Shown here: in pieces, positions 54,917-64,000 of the stretch
How the letters are laid out: each line of letters opens with the position of its first letter
How positions within the stretch are numbered: the stretch's first letter is position 1
Assembly (NCBI GenBank): GCA_015698045.1
Contig: BLAL01000239.1
Span: 1,612,001-1,676,000, forward strand
Source of the DNA: Rhizophagus clarus
Taxonomy: Eukaryota > Glomeromycota > Glomeromycetes > Glomerales > Glomeraceae
Reading direction: 5' to 3'
Length of the DNA: 64,000 bases
Position numbers and translations under genes: made by a program
Notes under the pieces: model-generated
What the model was told of the DNA's origin: nothing
What the model saw: only the letters and a program-made list of their open reading frames with translations
Database searches by the model: none

Positions 54917-55229
54917 GACAGAGATATATTGTGTAAAGTGTAAAAAGAAGACAGAAACATCTTCAAAAGTTCAAGATATGACTGATAAAGGTCGATATAG
55001 AATTCATGGTGATTGTATTATTTGTGGGACACATAAAAATACTCTTACTGGTGAAAATTGGGAGGTTAAAACACATAGTAAAAGAGAAATTCTAGACGCT
55101 AAGGGAAAGAGAAAGAAGACGGCTATGAATAAGAAGGCTAGGAAGCTTGGTTTTAAGATTTTAGATGCTAATGAAAATGTTCAGACTTATATTAAGAGGT
55201 ATTTAAGGGATGCAACAAAAGAGGGTTAA
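54915..55229 (+). CDS. Viral-type zinc-ribbon protein (DUF5679-like)
   Basis: A 104-aa intact frame whose stop lies at the edge of the right TIR. It opens with Y-C-V-K-C-K-K-K-T, and a second pair C-I-I-C-G-T-H-K-N follows near residue 35, the layout of short zinc-ribbon proteins common in large DNA viruses. The C-terminal half is strongly basic (K-G-K-R-K-K-T-A-M-N-K-K-A-R-K), which suggests DNA binding. It is divergent from the integrase, with start codons overlapping or only tens of bases apart. Confidence 0.6.
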   Translation: MTEIYCVKCKKKTETSSKVQDMTDKGRYRIHGDCIICGTHKNTLTGENWEVKTHSKREILDAKGKRKKTAMNKKARKLGFKILDANENVQTYIKRYLRDATKEG

Positions 55230-55859
55230 TTACGATTTTTTTTCAGATATATTTGTATGCTATTGGGAGGCATAGAAATTTGGTACGAGTAGGTATATAT
55301 AAGTAGTTGGTACAAAAAGTGATGCTATATATACCCAATATTTTGGTACAAAGAGCGAAATTTTTCTTAGGACCATTTTTGGACCAATTTTTGACCAGGG
55401 TTGATAGCGAAATTGGCATTCTGAAGGCTTTAGAAAAGTAAAATTGATACTTTTGGGGTCTGAAGTGAGTCTGGTCATTAGTCCGAGAATTTTTTCCAAA
55501 AAGTTTTATATTATAAGCGCTATATATAAGTATATATGTATATGGTGTCTGGAGTTGGATAATATTTTTTAGGAATTGTCTTCGTACCATTAGACCATAC
55601 TGATGTTGTATATGATTTTGCCTTTATTTTGTTGATTTAATGGTAATTTGATATGTTTTCTGGTCTGAGGACTGGTCTGAAAATAGTCTGAGGAACATAT
55701 ATAGGAGGTCGTATCAGGGGATATGGTATTTATCTATGGTATTGTTAGAGACGTGCCGTAAAGGCGCTGGGAGGCTAACTGGATAGGAGATCTGATCAAG
55801 TTCCAAACAGAGTTGGGATGTATACTGGGGCTTTGGCCCAGACGACCAGAGGTCAGCCC
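55226..55859 (-). repeat. Right terminal inverted repeat of the Polinton
   Basis: Inverted match to 41380-42013. The open frames inside are repeat shadows. Confidence 0.9.
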
Positions 55860-56490
55860 AGATGACTCTTCTATGATACGTAGACAAGTTTCTTCTCCTT
55901 TTACGATCATGACGTGTTTCTAAGAATAGAATGTGAATGTAAATATTATTTATAAAAATTATTATTACAATATAATTAATTACCCAGTCTTTCCCAAAAT
56001 CTGGTTCGAAATTGCTCATAGTATCTTTCGCCTGTACAGGTCCATAGTCGTCTTCCTGGTCTTTCAGGGACTCTATTACGATAGAGACAAAAGTTTTAAA
56101 TATCAAAAAAATGAAATAATATTTAATTATATCTAGTTTAATATTCCATTTATATCTTTTATTTATCATTTTTCTTTCATTTACATGATAGTCCCTGACG
56201 AGACTTTGCCACTTTTGGCTGCATTGTTGTCCAGTGAAATTCGTATAAAATTTGTTATTTATTTTGATTCAATTTAATGGATTAGTTGAATTAAGATTTT
56301 TTTTCATTATAATAAATAAAAATATTACACATATGAACCTTCTCGCAACTAAAGACCAAAATTCCTGACAACTTGTCCCGTCTGTATCGTGATATTGTCT
56401 ATTTCTTCTTTTTCTTTGTCTAATTAATTTATTCGTTTACGGACGATGCCATACTGCAGGGCGAATAGATGAAGATCGATGTCATGGCAT
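55860..56490 (-). pseudogene. Myb/trihelix-like repeat gene, 5' part, interrupted by the Polinton
   Basis: Minus-strand exons are a basic first exon from ATG 56490 ending near 56345 with F-W-S-L-V-A-R-R; a second piece near 56200-56260 with G-Q-Q-C-S-Q-K-W-x-S-L-V-R-D-Y; a third near 56000-56080 with V-P-E-R-P-G-R-R-L-W and Y-Y-E-Q-F-R-T-R-F-W-E-R; and a last exon with R-K-R-R-R-N-L-S-T-Y-H-R-R running into the TIR. This is the best-preserved copy of the family here, despite TGA and TAA codons in exon 1. The continuation is at 41280-41379. Confidence 0.5.
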
Positions 56491-56834
56491 GATTAAAAAT
56501 TAAAAATATATTTTTGAGATTGGGAAAGATGAAATAAAATTTGAGATTATTTGCTTGTAGAAAGTCGTAAAAATGTTCATTATAAATAAATCAGACAGTA
56601 CCTTTTTGGTTTGATTTTAGTTTTTTATTTCAATTAAATATAATTAAAATATTGATTTATTACCAGTTTTCACCATTTTAATCATTAAAAGACTCATACG
56701 TGCATGTTTTAATCAAAATATTCGAATCACAAAATTGTACATTAAATAAAAATTAAATTGTTATTATATTATTAGTACACCTCTTAAAAAATCGTGTATA
56801 TCAAAACATTTTTAAAATCAAGCGAAATGCAATC

Positions 56835-56945
56835 ATCAAATTTATCAACACACATCCAACACACATCCAACAAATTCAACAAAATTTGACCAAAATTATT
56901 AAATTTTTTACCAAAATTATCAACACAAATTGAACACAATTTCAA
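56835..56945 (+). repeat. Solo Plavaka-type terminal block
   Basis: Matches the left end of the 34979-39216 element (CAACACACATCCAACA, ACCAAAATTATTAAATTTTT, TATCAACACAAATTGAACAC) in the same orientation, with the trihelix-like gene 345 bases to its left, as in the right arm. Confidence 0.7.
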
Positions 56946-59555
56946 TTCGAATAAAAATACAAATAACTATTGGTAAATTAGTTTCTATATAAGGTTAAAC
57001 AATATTATTAATTATTATGTCATCAGTCATCAGGGAAAAATAAAAATAATTGTAATACTGATTTTTTTTTTTAGTCAAAACAAGTGAACACTGATAATGA
57101 TAAATTTTATTCACAAACTATAATTAATAAGGAAACGCTTATTGATTACTTTTTTTTTTGGAATATTTTTATTATTTTTCTATTTTTATTATAGTAACCA
57201 TAAATTAAAATTAATAAGGAGATGTGGTACATGTTTCAGCATTTACATAATTTATTCCATGCTCTTTCGTAATATTTTTCTCATTGCTGACAAGATTTTT
57301 CCCATTTTAAAAAACCCATCATCATTGAAAGCGTTTTGAATAGTAAAAAATTTAAATTTTTTTTAAGATAAATATTCGTTTCATCATAATCAAACGGATC
57401 AGCAATGAATGAAACTATAAATAAAAAGAAATCGAAGAACAGACGATATAAAGAACAATAATTATATATATCATCTATTCTGATCTCGTGGCTTTATCTC
57501 GCTGCTGTGGTCTTATGACTTGGTCCTGTTGCGATTTCTGTGATAGAACTATTGTAGCAAATGTAAAGGCTTATGAAAATTTGAATGACATGGCCTACAA
57601 ACAGGCTGTGTTCGGTGGGCTGTATATCTACTCGTGTTTATAAATAGTCTTTTTATTGAATCGATTAAAATAAAGAAAAAAATGAAAGAAAAAAAATAAT
57701 ATAAAAAAAAAATTTTTTATCGAATCGATAAAAAAATGAAGAAATTGAAAAATGATAAAAAAAAAAAAATATCTTAACTCGTGTAGTCACATCAGATCGT
57801 GTTATGTACATTCTTTTTGATTCCTAAATTAGCATTGAAACACGACCATTACCCTAATAAAAATCCACGTATTTTTTGTATTTCTCCACGTATTTTTCAT
57901 ACTTCTCCCACCTTCTTTCTACGAACCATTTGTATTAATAAAACCTTAACTACATCTACGACCATGAATAACAGTATCGAATAACAGTTTGAAATGCTTA
58001 AAAGACAAAATGAAGCACTTATTGCAAAAATAAAGTATGTATGAAAAATAAGACTTTTATGCAACCTTAAAGGAATAAATTTTATTAAATTTTTTTTTAT
58101 TTTGGAGTTCCCTGAACAATACTTTTTCAAAACCTTGAGCATTAAGCTCGAGAAAAACATCAGTTACCTCAACCCTTTCTACAAGTACTAGAGAAACCAC
58201 TGTCGTAAGCTCTCATTATTATTACTAATTATTTTGTTATTCATTTATTTATTTGTTACTTATCTTTTTTAAAATAAATGAATAAAAGGTGGCGTGTAGT
58301 TTGATTGCGAAACCAAAGAAAAAATATGTGTCAAAGCAGGATATGCTAATGGCACTAAATATAAATAATGAATAATACATGGCTTGTGTAGTATGTATAT
58401 ATTACAAATAACTTGATTTATAAAAAAAAAACATTCTAATAATTAATAAAATTAGGCTGCGATACGCGTATGCACCAGTTATCAGTTGCAATACAATTTT
58501 GCATACAAAGATATACCCAAGAATATCTTGTTTAAAATAATTGAAAAGGTATTTTTATTTGATTTATAAATTTTTTTTACAAATATAACGAAATAATGAC
58601 TTTTTTTTTAGTTCAAGTTGAGGACTAAAGACCTGGATGTACAGTTCAGTTATAATGATTGATTTGCGTACGAACTGTTAAAAAAACATGTGCAGCATAT
58701 GCGTAAGTATATATGCTTTTTAACTTTTTTTTTTTTAAAAAAAAAAGAATCAAAAACCTAATTTATATTTAATTTATATTAATTAAAGGAGATCATAGGT
58801 CCAAGATGAAAAATGGTTATTTCAAGAAAAATAAAAATGTGGAAGAAGAAAGAAATGAAGAGGAGAATGAGAATGAAGATGTAGTTCATGAGGAACAAGA
58901 AGAGGAGGATGAAAATATAATTCATGAACAAGATGAAGAAAAAGAGGATGAAGCTAAAGAACAGGAAGAGGAAGTAGTTCTTGATGTAATCGTTGATGAT
59001 GGTGATATTGTGAATGATCGTCTCATTGTTCAGCTTTTCGTAGGCTGAAGTGGTGGCCGAGGTGGTGGTTGTGAAAGCGGTCATGAAGGTCATCGTGGTG
59101 GCCACAAATAATTCAAAAGCCATGTAATTAGAGAAATAATTTTACATGAAATTTTCAATAAAATTTGTAAAAAGTGGATTACAATAAAATTCATAAAAAA
59201 TTGATTACAATAAAATTTGTATACAATTGAGTTTGAACTTCAAAAATCAATTCATTCTTATTATTCTTATTTAAGATCTACTCTATTTACTATGAAGTAT
59301 TATATGCATACTAACCATTTTGTTCCATTTAGAAGAAACATATAATGCTCTAGATGATGACGAGGAATTGAAACAATGCATAAGGAAATTAAAGCGGAGG
59401 TTTAGTATAAAAAGTATTATAACAGATAGCAATGAAGCTATGCGATGTGAATGAGGTATCCCACTTTTCGATGGGTAATGTAGAATTAAAAGGTAATACA
59501 AAATGGTAGTTTCTGAATTCTTATTATTAAAAATCTTTAATTAAGATTACTGATT

Positions 59556-59587
<32 letters not shown>

Positions 59588-60274
59588 GATTTAGAAATAA
59601 TACTTACTATTCTGATTTACAAAACATGTTTAACATAATACCTTAAGATCACATCTCGGTTAATTTTTATTTAATATTTTTACATTATATTTATGATATT
59701 TATATGAATAAGATGATTTTATTTAATGTAATAGAGTTTCTGCAATAAAGGAACCAAACTCTTATCAGATAAGAAAATCAACTTAGGTAATAAAAGATTA
59801 AAAGAGATGTTTAATTAGTTTGTTTGTTTACTTACATTTATTAATGATAGTAATTGTTTCTTCGTCGCCATTCATCAATTAGCAGGATCATTCTATTGAG
59901 TGATTTGGTTATATTGTGAGTGGTGATGGTAAGTTTGCAGAAGATCGTATAGTGCCACCTTATAAACAATTGAACAATATCTCTAGTTCGATTTTATTTT
60001 TCATTTTAATTAAAATAACTAAACATTTGAAATTAAAAATTTGATATTAACATCCAATACATGTTTAATTATTTTAATATATAAACATTATATATACTTA
60101 AAATAAAACAATCTATTATTATTAGTACATTTCTTACGATCAAAAAATATCATCGTCTCTGGAAACCACAGAAAAATAAATTGTCACACGAGCGAGAATT
60201 TTTGGTTATTAGGAAAGTTTTCTTAAAATTCGTGTACATCACAAATGCTAAATATCATCCTCTAATAAAATTAA
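56946..60274. other. Decayed repeat-derived stretch with exon-like fragments
   Basis: No intact gene. A coding-like start at 57963 (M-N-N-S-I-E, TAA, Q-F-E-M-L-K-R-Q-N-E-A-L-I-A-K) is followed by GTATGT. Fragments near 58290-58350 (K-P-K-K-K-Y-V-S-K-Q-D-M-L), 58450-58550, 58610-58690 and 59330-59470 could be further exons of one dead gene. Long T runs occur near 58720 and 59555-59590. The stretch 59860-59990 contains a fragment of the trihelix-like first exon. Nothing can be assigned to a family with confidence. Confidence 0.4.
58806..59048 (+). other. Acidic low-complexity open frame
   Basis: 80 codons, mostly Glu, Asp and Asn, followed after TGA by a Gly/His-rich tail (G-G-R-G-G-G-C, G-H-R-G-G-H). 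It may be an exon of the dead gene around it, or simply a GAA/GAT-rich repeat. Confidence 0.25.
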
Positions 60275-60385
60275 AAACAACACAAATTCAACACAAATTC
60301 AACACAAATAACGAAATTTGGCCAAAATTAACAAAATTTACCAGAATTATCAACACAAATTGCACACTAATTCAACATGAATTCA
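60275..60385 (+). repeat. Second solo Plavaka-type terminal block
   Basis: Very close to 34990-35090 (CAACACAAATTCAACACAAA, AACGAAATTTGGCCAAAATT), in the same orientation and again preceded, about 285 bases to the left, by a trihelix-gene fragment. Confidence 0.7.
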
Positions 60386-60739
60386 TTTATCATGTGACTT
60401 ATGCCGGTGAAATCTACTTAATTAAAAATTTTAATCGTAATTGGACAAATGTCACATGATTGCTGATCATTTGTTATTATTTATACGTGAATAATAAATC
60501 AAAAAATATGCGCTGTTTCTCTTTTACTTTTTATTTTTCTTTACTCATTAATTCAAATATTATTTATTTATTTATTTTTTATTAAAACAGTTCCAGATAA
60601 AAAGTCGTCTAATAGAAAAACTTTAACAACTAAGAGAAAACATTTAACGTTTGAAGTTGTATAATTGTAATAGTTTTGTAGTTATTACTATTTGTCTTTC
60701 TCGGATAGATGTATTTATAGGTACAGTTATATTTCTTGG

Positions 60740-61015
60740 TTTTTATCACTACTAACTTTACCTTCTTTTTATCGCTAACTGTACCTTTTTTTTATCGCTA
60801 ACTGTACCTTCTTTTTATTGCTAACTGTACCTTTTTTTATTGCTAACTGTACCTTCTTTTTTATCGCTACTAACTGTACTTTCTACTAATTATACCTCAC
60901 TTTTTCGCTACTAATTGTATTTTTTTTTATCGCTACTAATAATTAATTGTGCTACTATTTATCGCTACTAACTATACCTTCTTTTATCATTACTGATTGT
61001 ATCTTCTTAAACTTT
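60740..61015 (+). repeat. 23-bp minisatellite, about ten units
   Basis: Units of the form TATCGCTAACTGTACCTTCTTTT with variants (TTGCTAACTGTACC, CGCTACTAACTGTACTTTC). Confidence 0.85.
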
Positions 61016-61467
61016 TTTTTTTTACCTTTAATTATATCACTACTTATCAGTCAGGGAATATGTCACAAAAAAATTGGGCAAAATTTTTTTATTATGATTG
61101 GTATAATAAAAATTTTGCTATAACATTATATTTAAATATATAACACATATATAAAGTTTAAAATTCATCAAAATTAATTCATTTGATTAAAACCGTCAAT
61201 TTTGAAATCATAATTTAGGCCGAATTTTTTATAATTCTGGCCAATTTTATAATGCCGGCCTAAATTTTACGAAAAATCAAAAAATGCAGATTAAGGTAAC
61301 ACTATATTTACGCCATATAACGCTCTAAACTAAAAATCTAAAATGAAACTTATGACCTCTTTTTATGATTTTATTGAATTTTTTTTCACATAACTATTAT
61401 TATTTGAAAAGGATCTTTTATTAAAATTGGTGTATTTTTTCATTTTCATTTTTTATTTTTTTTAAAT

Positions 61468-64000
61468 ATGACGGAAATATATTTGAGTTCGTCAAGTATT
61501 AGTGAAGCAAATAGTGATATTGATGATTTTTTTGACAATATACCTGAAAGTGAAAGAGACTTAACCAATTTATATACTGAAATTGCTAATATAAATAAAG
61601 CAAAAGAATTACTCATTTCAAATTCAGATAGTACAGAAGATGATGATTCTGAAAATGCTAATTGGGAAACTAGTTCTATGCTAACTATAACAAGTGAAAG
61701 TATAGAAGCGGAAGAGGAAATAAAAATACCACAAAGTAGTTCAAATTTAACTCCATGTGCATTAATAGATATAAAAAATGGATCAATTCAAAGATGTGGC
61801 GAGACTAAAGATTTACGAGGACTTGCGCAATTAATTGGCACATGGCAAATTGATGATAATGCGGTTTCTGAAGCTGGAAAAGAGTTAGAAAATCTTGGAG
61901 TATGTAGAAGCCACTTTATGTTTGACCAAAATCGTCTTCATGAAAAAAATGCTAAAAAAGGGTAAAGTATTGGACTTAGTTTTTTACATCGAAGACGCTG
62001 TTTATTTTGTGGACTCAATATTAATTTTTTTAGCCGTGGAAATTTTTGTCATGAACACTCAGTTTCTCTTGGAAATAAAAACCTGTTTGTGCCATGTATC
62101 GATTATAAATCATGCCATTCATTACAAATTAATGAACCAATTATTACTGCTGCAAAACTACATCAAAAATCACGATACATATGTTGTAATTGCTTTGAAA
62201 AAAATGGTGAACATTTGTATATAAAGCCGGGTACAGGAAAATTAGCATTACAATGTAAAATGAAAGGAAATCATAATGAAGATACAAAAAAAGGTTTACA
62301 ATTAATAAGTAATTGGATTATGAATCTTGCTAATTCTGATAATGATTTATTAAAAGCAAAGGCATTATCTTATTTTACGACAGTAATTGAACAATTATTA
62401 TCTACAAATGAAAATGAAAATGAAATTTATTCACCTGCACCAATAATATTAACATCACATGAACCGCCAAGTTTTTTTATTATTAGTTCTCTTTTTAAGT
62501 TATATCGTATAAATATAAAGGATTACTATTATAATTTTCAAGATTCCCAAAAAATTGGATCACATATAGGACTCGAACTTATAAAAAATAGAGAAAAAAT
62601 TTTACAAAAAAAGCAAGAATTAGAAGAACCTAATTCACTAGAAGAATATCGTTCAGCAATGCCATCAACACTTTATGGATTATTAGATAGTATTATTCGA
62701 ATCTTATGTGAAAAAAGAAGAGAACGTGCAAATAAACGAAAAAAATAGTGACAAAAGCATAGACTTAACAATGATAATAGTTGCAAACCAATTAACGATG
62801 ATAATAAAATTCAAAAAATAGTAATTTTTATTTGTTTAGTAATAATTTCTGTTGGATTTAAAAGTACAAAAATATGGCTTACTAGAATGATTTCCAGTTT
62901 GTGCCGAAAGCCACGTTTACTTTCAAATCTTCACGATTTTTTAGTATCAGTAAATGCTGCAGGGATAACTAGAAAACATGAAAAAATTCTTGAAATTAAA
63001 CGCATAGAAGCAGCTGATCCTAAATTGCATATTTGGAAAAACCCTAATATCTGGAACATTTGCGTTATAGATAATATCGATTTTAAGGAGAAGACTTTTA
63101 CTTACGGAAATATTTATGATACAACCCGCAGTAGTTCTCATGCTACATTGCGTCTGTTGTTTCAGTATCAATTGCCAGTTAAACTCAATTCAATTCCTGA
63201 TGAAGAAATTCAATTAAATGAAAATACGAAACTTTTTGGTGAAAATTTAATTACAAATGAAGTTTCATTAATCTTTAATACAATTTTTATACAATTACTC
63301 AACTGCCAAACTATAAGTAATCTTTCAGATCAATTTTCTTTTGAATACGATGCTGAAATTATTAATGAAAAAATAATTAATTATTTTAATCATGGACCAT
63401 CCTGTCCTCCAGTACACATAATAATATTAGAAGCAGGTGATAATCCAAATAAAGATGCAAACATTAAAACTGCATGTAATCAATATTTCGATGACCTACG
63501 GATAGATAATGATTTGGGAATTGAAGTGGTATGTGATGAAGCGATTTTTAGAAGGGTACTTAAGTGTTATCAAGAAAATTCCAAAATACGACCACTTTTA
63601 GGGCAGTGGCACACAAGCAACGATATGTGCAGTGTGTTACTTACAATATTTTCGGGGTATGGTATTTATAATATGGCAGCAATACTTGGTGTGGCTTTCT
63701 TAGACAAGCTTGAAAAAGTAATTGATTACCGTTCTACATGCCGTGTCTTAGATCTAATTTGGGTTGCTATTGGTAGTGCTATTCATATTTACATATTAAA
63801 AAATAATTTAAAATTAGAAGCTATAATGGATTCAGAAAATAATTTATTAAAAACATGGTTTTGGTTTTACCATTAGGCAGGATTTTGAAAAGGACATCGA
63901 GTTGGTATTAGAACAGGAAATACAGAATTACAAACAAAATGCTTATCCGCGTTTGCACCCTTGTTTCCTATTGCTGGTAAACTGAATTATACACGATCAA
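61468..64000 (+). pseudogene. Long transposon-like protein with zinc site, stop-riddled, runs off the edge
   Basis: One reading frame from ATG 61468 to the right edge, broken by TAA 61963, TAG 62746, TGA 62749, TAG 63874 and TGA 63886, with no frameshift. The N-terminus is acidic and Ser-rich. Cysteine/histidine motifs follow (R-C-L-F-C-G...F-C-H-E-H, and I-C-C-N-C...C-K-M-K-G-N-H). The C-terminal half has G-Q-W-H-T-S-N-D-M and L-I-W-V-A-I-G-S-A-I, and past the last stops H-R-V-G-I-R-T-G-N and F-A-P-L-F-P-I-A-G-K. This resembles large repetitive DUF6589/KDZ-like element proteins of Rhizophagus, a tentative match. Confidence 0.5.

Larger units (their letters stand above)
41380..55859 (+). mobile_element. 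Maverick/Polinton-like element, 14.5 kb
   Basis: Two 634-bp terminal inverted repeats (41380-42013 and 55226-55859) begin GGGCTGACCTCTGGTCG and are highly similar. Between them lie an SF3 helicase, DNA polymerase B, A32/HerA-type ATPase, integrase with chromodomain and viral zinc-ribbon genes, a set typical of Polintons and related viruses. A Gag-like and a retropepsin-like gene are also present, and no reverse transcriptase. No clear 6-bp target duplication was found. Nearly all genes carry in-frame stops, so this copy is dead. Confidence 0.85.

Noticed and set aside
55243..55590. Open frames of about 80-115 codons inside the Polinton TIRs
   Set aside because: They lie wholly in the terminal repeat, overlap each other in different frames and show no motifs.
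41380..55859. A 6-bp target duplication of the Polinton
   Set aside because: Flanks around 41374-41379 and 55860-55865 do not match, and shifting the ends by a few bases did not give a clean repeat.
58779..59123. Hydrophobic minus-strand frame opposite the acidic repeat
   Set aside because: It is the reverse-strand shadow of GAA/GAT-rich sequence, giving artificial Phe/Ile/Leu runs.

Overview
The window looks like accessory, transposon-dense nuclear DNA of an early-diverging fungus, most probably an arbuscular mycorrhizal fungus (Glomeromycotina, Rhizophagus-like). The reasons are the AT-rich composition, GT..AG introns, a Crinkler-type effector gene, a SAM-nuclease gene, coiled-coil and IQ-like gene families that I recall only from that group, and the mobile elements present. 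The organism is inferred. I see no housekeeping gene, rRNA or tRNA. Almost every long gene is broken.

Positions 1-35010 form a giant imperfect inverted repeat. The left arm (about 1-9835) mirrors the right arm (about 25535-35010), with plus-strand coordinates summing to about 35018. The stretch 3400-7784 / 27238-31620 is essentially identical, while the outer parts differ by a few percent and the inner part is only distantly similar. In each arm the identical tract ends at the intron that joins a shared nuclease-kinase effector body to its N-terminal header. The left copy has a Crinkler ubiquitin-like header; the right copy has a different header. The left arm is also split. Its innermost paralogous piece (17609-18679, mirrored at 23457-24344) is separated from the rest by 7.7 kb holding a 19-bp satellite, a 2,925-bp TIR element full of CGTTT-type repeats, and a broken primase-helicase gene (13812-17361). 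That gene combines an archaeo-eukaryotic primase with a helicase like the herpesvirus origin-binding protein, and two palindromes lie on each side of it. The loop (18700-23450) holds a decayed tyrosine recombinase, small coiled-coil genes, a MITE, a Crinkler header remnant and a SAM-nuclease gene.

Positions 34979-39216 are a Plavaka/CACTA-like DNA transposon with ~100-bp terminal inverted repeats and a decayed transposase. 39217-41379 is mostly non-coding.

Positions 41380-55859 are a 14.5-kb Maverick/Polinton-like element with 634-bp TIRs. It encodes an SF3 helicase, a B-family DNA polymerase, an A32/HerA-type packaging ATPase, an integrase with chromodomain, a viral-type zinc-ribbon protein and several unknown proteins. 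Where jelly-roll capsid and adenain-type protease genes would be expected, it has a retroelement-type Gag and a retropepsin-like protein. No reverse transcriptase is present. Its reading frames carry 18 in-frame stops and I found no frameshift. Each stop is one C-to-T or G-to-A change from Gln, Arg or Trp, and key catalytic residues have also changed by transitions. The element sits in the last exon of a repeated Myb/trihelix-like gene.

Positions 55860-61467 are decayed repeats and gene remnants, including a 23-bp minisatellite. 61468 to the right edge is one long transposon-like pseudogene of the same stop-only type.
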